This document shows, one piece after another, positions 7,317 through 15,384 of a stretch of DNA of 37,806 bases. The first letter of the stretch is position 1. Every line of letters starts with the position of its first letter. The DNA comes from CAZIGM01 sp964538675. Lineage in GTDB: Bacteria; Bacillota; Bacilli; Tepidibacillales; Tepidibacillaceae. The position numbers were made by a program, and so were the translations under genes. The notes beneath the pieces are model-generated. The model ran no database searches, was not told the origin of the DNA, and was given only the letters and a program-made list of their open reading frames with translations. The stretch is from assembly GCA_964538675.1 (NCBI GenBank), contig CAZIGM010000015.1, forward strand, positions 1 through 37,806, given 5' to 3'.

Positions 7317-8062
7317 TTTATTTCATAACTAACAGCTCTTTTAGTTTTTAAATCAAGTTCAATTAACCCACATGATTTTGACTCTCCGCAACCTTGCTTC
7401 ATAAAACAAGGCATGTTTAAGTCTCCAAATAATCTCGGTGAAGTGTCTATTAATTGATTCGTTATTGAACGATATAATAATCTAATTTCATTTTGTGCTC
7501 TTAAACAAAGCCTTTTCATTATATGGTGTCTCCAACCAATCGCATTTCTTGAATCAACATATATTGTAGCGATACCAAGTGGTAGAATGGACCTCGCCAA
7601 TTCGTTTTCCATAATCTCTTCATCTGTATAGTGATTATATAATTCAAAAGCTTTTTCATGATGGTATATCCAATTATTTAGCTCTTGTTCTTTGCTTAAT
7701 TCTTTTAGTACAGGAGGAATGTAGTATTCAAAACCCCCGCCCTTTAATCTAACGTAACGTAGACTTCTTTCATCAAATGTTGCATGTCTAGCCCTCATAT
7801 CTTGTCTAGCAACAAATATTGGAACTTTTTTAACAAAAGAAAAAATATTATGCTCGAGAACTGTATTATGTCCACTATCACGGCAATGATTTACTATTCC
7901 TAAATGTGGTTTACTTTCATAACATAACGAGCCTGCTTCAGCTGCAAATCTATCTGCATCTTCATTCCACTGAACTAATTTAGCTGAATTTATTGGTAAA
8001 GCTCTTGCTAACTCTACTAATGTAGAATATTCCATTCCATTATATGTAAAATCGATAGTCAT
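7298..8062 (-). CDS. thyX: Flavin-dependent thymidylate synthase ThyX
   Basis: 254 residues from ATG 8062, which has GGGGG eight bases upstream; an ATG 15 bases earlier lacks a ribosome binding site. ThyX makes dTMP from dUMP using FAD, NADPH and methylene-tetrahydrofolate. Family features are VNHCRDSGHNTVLEHNIFSF, the motif region ARQDMRARHATFDERSLRYV and the C-terminal NAIGWRHHIMKRLCLRAQNE helix with the Arg used in catalysis. The ThyX signature is R-H-R-x7-S; here it reads R-A-R-x7-S, so the His is replaced by Ala, although both Arg and the Ser remain. Otherwise the length and folds match. It lies convergent to the HD-GYP gene. Confidence 0.9.
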   Translation of the reverse strand: MTIDFTYNGMEYSTLVELARALPINSAKLVQWNEDADRFAAEAGSLCYESKPHLGIVNHCRDSGHNTVLEHNIFSFVKKVPIFVARQDMRARHATFDERSLRYVRLKGGGFEYYIPPVLKELSKEQELNNWIYHHEKAFELYNHYTDEEIMENELARSILPLGIATIYVDSRNAIGWRHHIMKRLCLRAQNEIRLLYRSITNQLIDTSPRLFGDLNMPCFMKQGCGESKSCGLIELDLKTKRAVSYEIKKASHD

Positions 8063-8180
8063 TTTCTCAACCCCCATTTTATTAATTTTAACAGAACTTA
8101 TTATATTTTGGATAAAAATTTTAAATAAAAGTTCAGTTGGTATTGATTAAAGAATATGTATTAATGTAGGGGGGATTAGC

Positions 8181-8999
8181 GTGGCAAGATGGGGGCAAAA
8201 AAAAATAAATATAAACAAAAAAAATAGAATGTTTAGTTATATTGTAATATTTATTAGTATTGTTTTTTTTACCTTTGCCTATGTTGAAAGTCAATTAGAA
8301 CCTATTTTAATGAATATTGCAAAAGCAAGAGTAAAACAAATCACAACTAATGCAGTTAATGATGCGATTTCGATTAAAATTGCACGAAATACAAATTTTG
8401 AAGATTTAATTCAATTTGAATTAGATAATAACGGAAATGTAAGAGCTGCAATTTTTAATTATAGCGAGTTTGCAAGAATAGTCGGAGAAGCAACAACACA
8501 AATTGAAGATACATTAAATGATTTAGAGAAATTAGAGGAGTCAATAAAACTAGGTGTAGTTCTTAATAGTGATATATTAGCTAATATGGGTCCATCAATT
8601 CCAATATCTGTTATACCAGTTGGTTCTGTTCAGGTTAGCCCAAGGGCGGAATATCAAAATGCGGGAATAAATGTTGTAATAATGACAGTGATGATTGATA
8701 TTCGGACTGAAATACAAGTTGTTATCCCATTTGTTACAGAATTAACTGTAATAAATTATTCAATACCAATAGTACAATCACAAGTCTTTGGAGATGTACC
8801 TCAGTTCTATTATGATGGAAAGGGAACATATTATGGAGATACTAATGGTTCAGGTACATTGCCTATTCAAATCTATCCAGAAACAATAATACCAAACAGT
8901 GAACAAATTGAGATAGAGTCTGAACCAGTTTCGTCTAGTTCGATAAATACCCAACCAGTACTTGGGTTAGAAGAGTTTTATCCAATTATAGCTAATTAA
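8181..8999 (+). CDS. yunB: Sporulation protein YunB
   Basis: 272 residues from GTG 8181 with AGGGGGG upstream. After a basic start there is one transmembrane segment (SYIVIFISIVFFTFAYV, about residues 14-30), then the long YunB domain: LEPILMNIAKARVKQITTNA, GSVQVSPRAEYQNAGIN, TVMIDIRTEIQVVIPF. YunB is a SigE-controlled forespore/mother-cell protein needed for efficient sporulation in B. subtilis; its biochemical role is unknown. The tail after residue 215 is Ser/Pro-rich and variable. The gene next along in B. subtilis is lytH (yunA), and a LytH-like gene is present here beyond argS. Confidence 0.85.
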   Translation: MARWGQKKININKKNRMFSYIVIFISIVFFTFAYVESQLEPILMNIAKARVKQITTNAVNDAISIKIARNTNFEDLIQFELDNNGNVRAAIFNYSEFARIVGEATTQIEDTLNDLEKLEESIKLGVVLNSDILANMGPSIPISVIPVGSVQVSPRAEYQNAGINVVIMTVMIDIRTEIQVVIPFVTELTVINYSIPIVQSQVFGDVPQFYYDGKGTYYGDTNGSGTLPIQIYPETIIPNSEQIEIESEPVSSSSINTQPVLGLEEFYPIIAN

Positions 9000-9050
9000 T
9001 ATAGTAAATTATATAAAATTATTTATTTTTATATAATTTAGCTTTATATC

Positions 9051-9080
9051 TTGATTTAATTAAAATAAGTTGTGTATAAT
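9051..9080 (+). promoter_or_regulatory. Sigma-A-type promoter of the argS T-box leader
   Basis: TTGATT (9051-9056), 18-base spacer, TATAAT (9075-9080). Transcription would start near 9087, just before the T-box leader. Confidence 0.5.
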
Positions 9081-9087
9081 AGTTCCA

Positions 9088-9343
9088 AATAAAATATTTA
9101 AAAAATTAATGATAGGGAAAGTAATTAAAGGGCAGGTAATAGCGAGTCGGAGTGGTGGAAACCGATACCATAACTTTAATGAAGCGCACCTTTGAAATAT
9201 TTAGCTGAAGTATATAGGCTAAATCGGTTTAATTCCGTTATCAAATGAAGGGGTTTGACGTTTTTCGGAGTTATGTCAATCAAAAAGGGTGGTACCGCGA
9301 GAATATGCCTCTCGTCTCTTTGAGATGAGGGGCTTTATATTTT
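9088..9343 (+). ncRNA. T-box riboswitch (tRNA-Arg, specifier CGC)
   Basis: The leader has the Stem I elements AGCGAGTCGGAG and GGTGGTGGAAACCG, and the specifier region GAAG-CGC-ACC with CGC (Arg) at 9185-9187. The conserved T-box AGGGTGGTACCGCGA is at 9286-9300. The intrinsic terminator GCCTCTCGTCTC...GAGATGAGGGGC with a T-rich tail lies at 9307-9343. The arginine specifier agrees with the arginyl-tRNA synthetase gene downstream. Uncharged tRNA-Arg is expected to bind and stabilise the antiterminator, switching argS on when arginine charging is low. Confidence 0.93.
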
Positions 9344-9497
9344 CCAGATATGATATAAGACCCCCACATAAGATGTGAGGGGAAATGAATTTAGGATAAG
9401 TCTCTCATAGCACGACTAGACACAATAGTGTCTTAGCGTGACTTGTGCCCTAGGGTGCTAATATCGCAATAAACGCGATAAAAGTTCGACTTTATAA
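9344..9497 (+). repeat. Structured repeat, long copy A, between T-box and argS
   Basis: Begins CCAGATATGATATAAGACCC and ends AAAGTTCGACTTTATAA. It contains a CCCC(C)ACAT...ATGTGAGGGG hairpin, the core ATGAATTTAGGATAAGTCTC, a GACAC...GTGTC hairpin, TTAGCGTGACTTGT and a TATCGC...GCGATA hairpin. It starts directly after the T-rich tail of the T-box terminator and ends two bases before the argS ribosome binding site. Confidence 0.75.
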
Positions 9498-9511
9498 ATG
9501 GAGGATTGAAT

Positions 9512-11200
9512 ATGAAAAAATATGTATCAAGTGTATTAATTAATCATGTGGATTTAAGTGAAGGTGAAGTGTTATCTTTATTGGAGATACCTCCTAATCG
9601 TGAAATGGGGGATGTAGCATTTCCTTGTTTTTCACTTGCAAAAGCCTTTAGAAAATCTCCACAAATGATTGCAGAAGAATTAGCATCAAAAATTACAGAT
9701 GATTATTTAGAGGCCAAAGCTATTGGACCTTATCTTAATTTATATTTTAAAAGATCTGAATATGCTAATAAATTATTAAATAAAATATTAGATAGTAAAG
9801 GGAATTATTGTGAAAGCGGGATTGGTGATGGCAAAACAGTAGTTGTTGACTATTCTTCCCCTAATATTGCTAAGCCTTTTAGTTTACCCCATTTACGCTC
9901 AACAATGATTGGTAATGCAATAGTTAATATACATAAAGCATTAGGGTATAAGGTGGTAGGCATAAATCATCTTGGTGATTGGGGTACACAATTCGGAAAA
10001 GAAATTGTGGCCTATAAAAAATGGGGAAATGACGAAAAAATTAAAAAAAATCCAATACAAGAGCTAGTGAGCTTGTATGTTAAATTTCATGAAGAGGTTG
10101 AAAAAGAACCCGAACTAGAAAATGAAGCACGTATATGGTTTAAAAAGCTTGAAGATGATGAGAATGAGGCAGTTCATTTATGGAAGTGGTTTGTAGAAGA
10201 AAGTATTAAAGAGTTCGAAAAAATATATAAGCTTTTAGGTGTTCATTTCGACCATTATATGGGTGAAAGCTTCTACAATGATAAGATGGATCGAGTAGTT
10301 AATGAGTTAACTGATAAAAAATTGTTAATAGAGAGTGAAGGGGCTCAGGTTGTTGATTTATCTGAAGATGATATGCCTCCAGCAATTATTAAGAAGAGGG
10401 ATGGTTCTTCAATATATGCAACAAGAGATTTAGCTGCAGCTTTATATCGAAAAGATACTTTTGATTTTGATAAGGCTTTTTATGTAGTGGGAAATGAACA
10501 AAAACTACATTTTGAGCAAGTATTTTCAGTATTAAAGAAAATGAATTACTCTTGGGCAGATAATATGGTTCATGTTCCGTTTGGGTTAATGTTATTTGAG
10601 AGTAAAAAAATGTCTACACGTAAAGGAACAATTGTCTTACTTGAAGAGGTATTGCAAAAAAGTATTGAGATGGCAGATAAAATTATTGAAGAGAAGAATC
10701 CACAATTACCAAATCGAAAAGAAGTTGCTGAAGCAATAGGGGTAGGTGCAATAATTTTTAATGATTTAAAAAATAATCGGATGCATGAGGTAAATTTCTC
10801 TTGGGAAGAGGCATTGAATTTTGAGGGTGAAACAGGTCCTTATGTTCAATATGCTAATGCAAGAATTCAAAGTTTACTAAAAAAATCGGATTTTCATGAA
10901 AAGGATTTAAGTAATATTAATGGGCAATATATTGAAGGTGAAAGTGCTTGGGAATTAATTCATACTTTAAGTCAGTACCCTGATATTTTGTTAAGGGCGG
11001 GGAATAAAGCCGAACCATCTGTTATTGCAAGATATTTATTAGATGTAAGTGCTGAGTTTAATCGTTTTTATCATCAAGAGCGAATAATTATAGATAATAT
11101 TGAAGAACAAAAAGCTAAATTAGCATTGTCTAAAGCTACATCGCTTGTATTACAGCATGGATTAGGTATTATGGGATTAAAAACACCAGAAACAATATAA
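9512..11200 (+). CDS. argS: Arginyl-tRNA synthetase
   Basis: 562 residues from ATG 9512 with TGGAGG (9499-9504) seven bases upstream. It charges tRNA-Arg with arginine. The order is: N-terminal Add-1 domain (1-105), class I catalytic core starting at VVDYSSPNIAKPF, INHLGDWGTQFGKEIVAYKK (151-170), KMS loop KKMSTRKGT (365-373) and the C-terminal anticodon-binding helices. It belongs to the ArgRS subtype with SSPNIAKPF..GHLRST. The HIGH-equivalent box, SMGH in the homologues I recall, reads SLPH here (124-127), with Pro in place of the usual Gly; the second His is kept. Expression is controlled by the CGC T-box, and transcripts must also cross repeat copy A. Confidence 0.93.
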   Translation: MKKYVSSVLINHVDLSEGEVLSLLEIPPNREMGDVAFPCFSLAKAFRKSPQMIAEELASKITDDYLEAKAIGPYLNLYFKRSEYANKLLNKILDSKGNYCESGIGDGKTVVVDYSSPNIAKPFSLPHLRSTMIGNAIVNIHKALGYKVVGINHLGDWGTQFGKEIVAYKKWGNDEKIKKNPIQELVSLYVKFHEEVEKEPELENEARIWFKKLEDDENEAVHLWKWFVEESIKEFEKIYKLLGVHFDHYMGESFYNDKMDRVVNELTDKKLLIESEGAQVVDLSEDDMPPAIIKKRDGSSIYATRDLAAALYRKDTFDFDKAFYVVGNEQKLHFEQVFSVLKKMNYSWADNMVHVPFGLMLFESKKMSTRKGTIVLLEEVLQKSIEMADKIIEEKNPQLPNRKEVAEAIGVGAIIFNDLKNNRMHEVNFSWEEALNFEGETGPYVQYANARIQSLLKKSDFHEKDLSNINGQYIEGESAWELIHTLSQYPDILLRAGNKAEPSVIARYLLDVSAEFNRFYHQERIIIDNIEEQKAKLALSKATSLVLQHGLGIMGLKTPETI

Positions 11201-11210
11201 GAAAAGTAAG

Positions 11211-11248
11211 AAATACTTCCTATTAAAAAAATAACAGGAAGTATTTTT
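11211..11248. terminator. Bidirectional terminator between argS and the M23 gene
   Basis: AAATACTTCCT (11211-11221) pairs with AGGAAGTATTT (11236-11246) and is followed by a T run. The two flanking genes converge on it. Confidence 0.8.
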
Positions 11249-11249
11249 T

Positions 11250-12230
11250 TTATTTTTTGTTATATATCCTTAAGTATGGTGTTGGGTCAAAAGCCCATTC
11301 ATTTCTTCCATTATATATATATATACCGAAATGTAAATGTGGAGGAAATCTCCCTTGAGTGCCAGGTGGTCCGTATCCTGAATTACCTACATAGCCAATA
11401 GTATCACCTGGATTAACAATATCTCCCTCTTTCAAATCTTTGACAAAAGAGCTTAAATGAGCGTAATAATAGTAAATATTATTAATGCCCCTAATACCTA
11501 CTCTCCAACCGCCATACTCATTCCATCCCATAATTTCAACATATCCATGGGAAACACTTCTAACTGGAGTACCATACGACGCAAATATATCCGTTCCCTC
11601 GTGTATTCTAGTACCTCCCCAGCCACGAGTATCTCCCCAAGTACTGTGATAAGAGTAATTATATCCTTTAGGAATTGGGAAAAATCGTTCAGATAATTCT
11701 AAGGTATCAACATTTTTATATATTGTTGCTATTTCATCAATTATTATTGCTGATTGTTCATTATAATAATCTTTTAACCCTTTTAAAATATTTTCTCTTT
11801 CTGTACCATATCTTAATATAAAATCTATAAAAGCAGTTAATACATCTAAATCATTATTTTTATCAGCAATAGCATCACCATCTCCATCAACGCCAAATCC
11901 ATAAAAAAATTGAATATTTTCAGGGATTTGATCATTAGGATTAGGATTTGTTAAACCTGTCCATTGAGTATCTGAAAAATAAATGGCTATTAATCCTTCT
12001 TTTTTTGGTAAATCCTTTCTGACAGGTTGTATATTTCTTTCGAATTGATCAATAGCTGCTAAGTAATACCATGGTACTTGGTAAATAATCTCAAGACTTT
12101 TAAAAAGATCTAACCTAGTTTCATAAACATTTGATGTAGTATCTTTTTCAGAAGCAGAAATACTAACTGGGTTTGATGCTAATAATGACAAAATAATAAT
12201 TATGTTTATAATATAATAATGTATTTTCAT
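11250..12230 (-). CDS. lytH: LytH-like M23 metallopeptidase (cell wall, sporulation)
   Basis: 326 residues from ATG 12230 (GGAG ten bases upstream). A signal anchor (YYIINIIIILSLLASNPV) is followed by a helical domain of about 170 residues and then a zinc peptidase M23 (LytM) domain: HEGTDIFASYGTPV holds the His and Asp ligands, YAHLSSF follows, and HLHFGI gives the last His. The enzyme is exported and cuts peptidoglycan stem peptides. Its position next to yunB, with only argS in between, and its size match B. subtilis LytH (YunA), an L-Ala-D-Glu endopeptidase made during sporulation; that identity is inferred from context. It is divergent from larC2. Confidence 0.75.
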   Translation of the reverse strand: MKIHYYIINIIIILSLLASNPVSISASEKDTTSNVYETRLDLFKSLEIIYQVPWYYLAAIDQFERNIQPVRKDLPKKEGLIAIYFSDTQWTGLTNPNPNDQIPENIQFFYGFGVDGDGDAIADKNNDLDVLTAFIDFILRYGTERENILKGLKDYYNEQSAIIIDEIATIYKNVDTLELSERFFPIPKGYNYSYHSTWGDTRGWGGTRIHEGTDIFASYGTPVRSVSHGYVEIMGWNEYGGWRVGIRGINNIYYYYAHLSSFVKDLKEGDIVNPGDTIGYVGNSGYGPPGTQGRFPPHLHFGIYIYNGRNEWAFDPTPYLRIYNKK

Positions 12231-12399
12231 GTTATCATACTCCATTACATATAAAATTAAAGCATAAAACTTATCTTCTGTATTGTAGGGAATATGAACT
12301 TAACTTATGTATATAATTTTTTGGTAATCTTGACCTTAAAATATTAAACACATAGAATAGTTATATAAAACTTATCTATTTTAATTGAGGAGTAATATG

Positions 12400-12897
12400 A
12401 TGGAAAAAGACAAAGAATTTAAGATGGGTAGAATGACGTCTGAACATGTAGATAATTTAATGTTAAAAATCGAGGTTTCACTTGATGATATGAATCCAGA
12501 GTTTTATGGGTATATAATGGACGAGTTATTTAATTTAGGTATCAATGATGTCTATATTCAGCAAGTTATTATGAAGAAAAATAGACCTGGACAAATATTA
12601 AACATTTTATGTCAGGAAGAGATAAAGGATGAGGTAGTTAATTTTTTATTTAAAGAAACTACAACATTAGGGATACGCTATACTCCATATACGGTATATA
12701 GGCTTGAACGGAAATTTATATCAGTTAAGACAGAGTGGGGAAATATTGATGTAAAATTGGGTGTTTTAGGTGGGGAAGTTGTTCAAATTTCTCCAGAATA
12801 TAGTCAATGTGAAGTAATTGCTAGACAAAACAAAATACCTTTAAAAAAAGTGTATGATATAGCAAAAGAAAAAGGATATCAAGTAGTTAATAGCTAA
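12400..12897 (+). CDS. larC2: LarC2: C-terminal domain of nickel-pincer cyclometallase, separate gene
   Basis: 165 residues from ATG 12400 with GAGGAG seven bases before it. The sequence is that of the LarC C-terminal half: LKIEVSLDDMNPEFYGYIMD, MKKNRPGQILNILC, FKETTTLGIRYTPY, and VVQISPEYSQCEVIA. In LarC this half binds CTP-metal and takes part in inserting nickel into the pyridinium-dithiocarboxylate precursor to give the nickel-pincer nucleotide (NPN). In the Lactiplantibacillus plantarum lar operon larC1 and larC2 lie in tandem and are joined by programmed frameshifting. Here larC2 is on the plus strand, tail-to-tail with larC1, so fusion is impossible and the two subunits must associate after translation. 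Confidence 0.88.
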   Translation: MEKDKEFKMGRMTSEHVDNLMLKIEVSLDDMNPEFYGYIMDELFNLGINDVYIQQVIMKKNRPGQILNILCQEEIKDEVVNFLFKETTTLGIRYTPYTVYRLERKFISVKTEWGNIDVKLGVLGGEVVQISPEYSQCEVIARQNKIPLKKVYDIAKEKGYQVVNS

Positions 12898-12924
12898 GAC
12901 TCCACTTACACAATAAGTGGAGTC
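12898..12924. terminator. Bidirectional terminator between larC2 and larC1
   Basis: GACTCCACTTA (12898-12908) and TAAGTGGAGTC (12914-12924) form a perfect 11-bp stem right after the larC2 stop. No long T run follows. A second weaker hairpin TTTCAG/CTGAAA lies at 12944-12960, before the larC1 end. Confidence 0.6.
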
Positions 12925-12965
12925 AATAGATGGATTCCAAATATTTCAGTTTTGCTGAAACAAGT

Positions 12966-13772
12966 TCACTTTGTTATATGAATGTCTTTATGATTATCCT
13001 CATGATACTCATGAAAATGAAAATGTTGTTCTTTAAAGCTGTACTTTTGAATTTTTCCTACAATCGCCCTTAATATGTTTGGACGGTCAAGGAAATCCTT
13101 TGTGCCTGCTCCATAACCGATATTTTCTATAATTATTGAAGGTTGATCAATAAAAGTGCTATGCAAGCCAGCAATGATACCTGCACCAGTTGGGGTGGTC
13201 ATTTCATAATTAACACTTGAGAAATTTATTGGAATTCCTTTTAATATTTCTAAAGTTGCTGGCGAGGGGTTTGGATAAATACCGTGTTCAATTTTTATTT
13301 TTCCAGCGCCTACTGGAATTGGAGTTGAATATATTTCCTCTATCTCTAAATCTTCTAATGCAAGACAAACACCAATAATATCAATTATAGAATCTATCGC
13401 TCCTATTTCATGAAAATGCACCTTTTCAAGTGGGATATCATGGATTTTTGCTTCTGCAATACCTATTGTTTCAAATATTTTAAGTGATCTATTTTTAACA
13501 GATTTAGACAAGTCAGATGTTTCAATCATTTTATTAATGTCTATGTAATTTCTTCTAACAGGAAGAGTATTTGAGTCAATTATAACCTCTAATTTTTTTG
13601 CAGCCATACCTTTTTTTATAGTTTGGTTAAATTTTAGTTGAAAGGGTTCAACAAGTAGTTTTTTTAATTCGTTACTAATAAATATTTCATTGGCTCCAGC
13701 ATCTACTAAAGATGCTAATGTCATATCACCACTTATTCCTGAAAAACAATCAAAGTAAACTATTTTCTTCAT
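12966..13772 (-). CDS. larC1: LarC1: N-terminal part of nickel-pincer cyclometallase
   Basis: 268 residues. It starts MKKIVYFDCFSGISGDM, the LarC opening, and contains EKVHFHEIGAIDSIIDIIG (117-135), PNPSPATLEILKGI and the YEMTTPTGAGII segment (189-200). It ends in a His-rich tail (about 250-265: HFHFHEYHEDNHKDIH), suited to nickel handling, where full-length LarC continues into LarC2. It is the last gene of the minus-strand operon. Its start overlaps the end of larB by 23 bases and its ribosome binding site GAGAGGG lies in larB, which indicates translational coupling. LarC inserts Ni into the cofactor precursor using CTP. Confidence 0.92.
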   Translation of the reverse strand: MKKIVYFDCFSGISGDMTLASLVDAGANEIFISNELKKLLVEPFQLKFNQTIKKGMAAKKLEVIIDSNTLPVRRNYIDINKMIETSDLSKSVKNRSLKIFETIGIAEAKIHDIPLEKVHFHEIGAIDSIIDIIGVCLALEDLEIEEIYSTPIPVGAGKIKIEHGIYPNPSPATLEILKGIPINFSSVNYEMTTPTGAGIIAGLHSTFIDQPSIIIENIGYGAGTKDFLDRPNILRAIVGKIQKYSFKEQHFHFHEYHEDNHKDIHITK

Positions 13773-14535
13773 CTATTATACCCTCTCGATTCATTAATTT
13801 ATTAATTAGTCCAGCTTGATATCCAGCGCCAAAACCATTATCAATATTCACGACCGAAATACCATTTGCACAGGAATTTAACATACCTAACAAAGCGGAT
13901 AAGCCAGAAAAGTTAGATCCATACCCAATACTAGTGGGTACAGCAATAATTGGCTTATTTACTAAACCTCCAATTACACTTGGGAGAGCACCTTCCATAC
14001 CGGCAATAACAATAATAACATTAGCCTCACGAATAATATTAATTTTATCTATTAGTCTATGTAATCCGGCAACTCCTACATCACAAATAAGTTCTGATTT
14101 ACTATTCATAGCGGTTACTGTTGATTTTGCTTCCATAGCAATTGGCAAGTCAGAGGTACCAGCACATACTATTGCTATATATCCGGGATAATGAAAATTC
14201 GAATTAGCTTTCCATAAAATTGTTTTACCTATTCTATCGAATATTGCATCAGGAAATTTATTTAATATCGCAGAACCTTTTTCTTCTGATACTCTTGTTG
14301 CAAGAACAACATCACTTCTACTATATAGATTTTCAAAGATACTGATTATTTGATCAACGCTTTTACCTTCTCCGTAGATTATCTCTGGGAAACCAGTTCG
14401 TTTTTCACGATGTACGTCTATTTGAGCAAACCCAAGGTCAATATATGTATGTAATTTCTTTTCAGCTTCTTCTATTGTTAGCTCATTATTTTTAATTGCT
14501 TTTAGGATAGTGGTAAGATTTTTATTTGGAGACAT
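13750..14535 (-). CDS. larB: LarB, pyridinium biscarboxylic acid mononucleotide synthase
   Basis: 261 residues. LarB carboxylates nicotinic acid adenine dinucleotide and releases AMP, the first step towards the nickel-pincer nucleotide. The C-terminal half resembles PurE: IVCAGTSDLPIAMEA (122-136), VIAGMEGALPSVIGGLV (176-192), IAVPTSIGYGSNFSGLSALL. C222 in MLNSCANGISVVNIDNG corresponds to the reactive Cys described for L. plantarum LarB. The start ATG uses the ribosome binding site AAAGGACGG inside the last codons of larE, three bases before the larE end. This tight spacing puts larE, larB and larC1 in one operon. Confidence 0.92.
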   Translation of the reverse strand: MSPNKNLTTILKAIKNNELTIEEAEKKLHTYIDLGFAQIDVHREKRTGFPEIIYGEGKSVDQIISIFENLYSRSDVVLATRVSEEKGSAILNKFPDAIFDRIGKTILWKANSNFHYPGYIAIVCAGTSDLPIAMEAKSTVTAMNSKSELICDVGVAGLHRLIDKINIIREANVIIVIAGMEGALPSVIGGLVNKPIIAVPTSIGYGSNFSGLSALLGMLNSCANGISVVNIDNGFGAGYQAGLINKLMNREGIIDEENSLL

Positions 14536-14538
14536 AAA

Positions 14539-15348
14539 CTAATCCGTCCTTTTTAATTCCTCGTTAAGACTACCAGTTCGATAACCTTGTAAATCCAAAG
14601 TCACATAAATAAAACCCAAATGGTTAAGAAAAGAAACGATTCTTACATGATTAAGAATTACCTTGGGAAAGTCATTTGGGGTTACCTCAATTCTAGCTAT
14701 ATTACCATGATGTCTAACACGGAATTGATTGATTTCTAGATCCTTTATAAAATCTTCAGCTTTTTCAAGCTGTTGTAATTTTTCTAAAGTAATATCATTA
14801 TCATAGGGAATTCTTGTGGCCAAACATGAGAACGAAGGTTTATTCCAGGTTGGTAAATTTAATCGTTTTGAGAGAGAGCGAATTTCTTCTTTAGACAGTT
14901 CAGCCTCTATTAATGGGCTTCTAACTTTTAAATTTTTAAGAGCTCTTAAGCCGGGTCTGAAATCCTTCATATCATCTATATTAGAACCATCTATTATTGT
15001 ATTAAAATTACTTTCATTTGCTATTTTAATTAGATAATTAAACATATCAGTTTTACAAAAGAAACAACGTTGATCTGTATTTTTGACAATCTGCTCATTT
15101 GTTATAGAGCTAGTATTAATGATTTTATGATTTATTTTTAAATGATTTGCAAGGTTAATTGCTTCATTTATTTCTTGAGCTGACATAAACTCTGTTTTAA
15201 TTGTTACCGCTAAAACATTGTTGCCAAGAACCTTATGTGCTATAGCGGTTAAATATGTACTGTCTACTCCTCCAGAAAAGGCTATTACAACGTTTTTCAT
15301 TTCTTTAAATATTGATATTAGTTTTAATTCCTTTTCTATTGCAGACAA
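14539..15348 (-). CDS. larE: LarE, ATP-dependent sulfur transferase, three-cysteine type
   Basis: 269 residues from TTG 15348, placed there because AAAGGA lies six to eight bases upstream; the ATG nine bases earlier directly abuts that site. LarE adenylates the pyridinium carboxylates and adds sulfur. The PP-loop AFSGGVDSTYL is at about 23-33. Three Cys are positioned for a cluster: C95 and C98 in QRCFFCKTD, and C175 in PSFSCLATRIP. LarE of L. plantarum sacrifices a single Cys (C176), whereas three-Cys forms such as that of Thermotoga carry a 4Fe-4S cluster that can deliver sulfur repeatedly; this protein fits the latter. It follows the TIGR00300 gene by 36 bases. Confidence 0.9.
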   Translation of the reverse strand: MSAIEKELKLISIFKEMKNVVIAFSGGVDSTYLTAIAHKVLGNNVLAVTIKTEFMSAQEINEAINLANHLKINHKIINTSSITNEQIVKNTDQRCFFCKTDMFNYLIKIANESNFNTIIDGSNIDDMKDFRPGLRALKNLKVRSPLIEAELSKEEIRSLSKRLNLPTWNKPSFSCLATRIPYDNDITLEKLQQLEKAEDFIKDLEINQFRVRHHGNIARIEVTPNDFPKVILNHVRIVSFLNHLGFIYVTLDLQGYRTGSLNEELKRTD

Positions 15349-15384
15349 CTTAATCATCCTTTATTATGATTTTTATTGTAATAT

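Noticed and set aside
11457..11696. Open frame on the plus strand inside the M23 gene
   Set aside because: Mirror of the conserved M23 domain; composition is low-complexity and there is no ribosome binding site.
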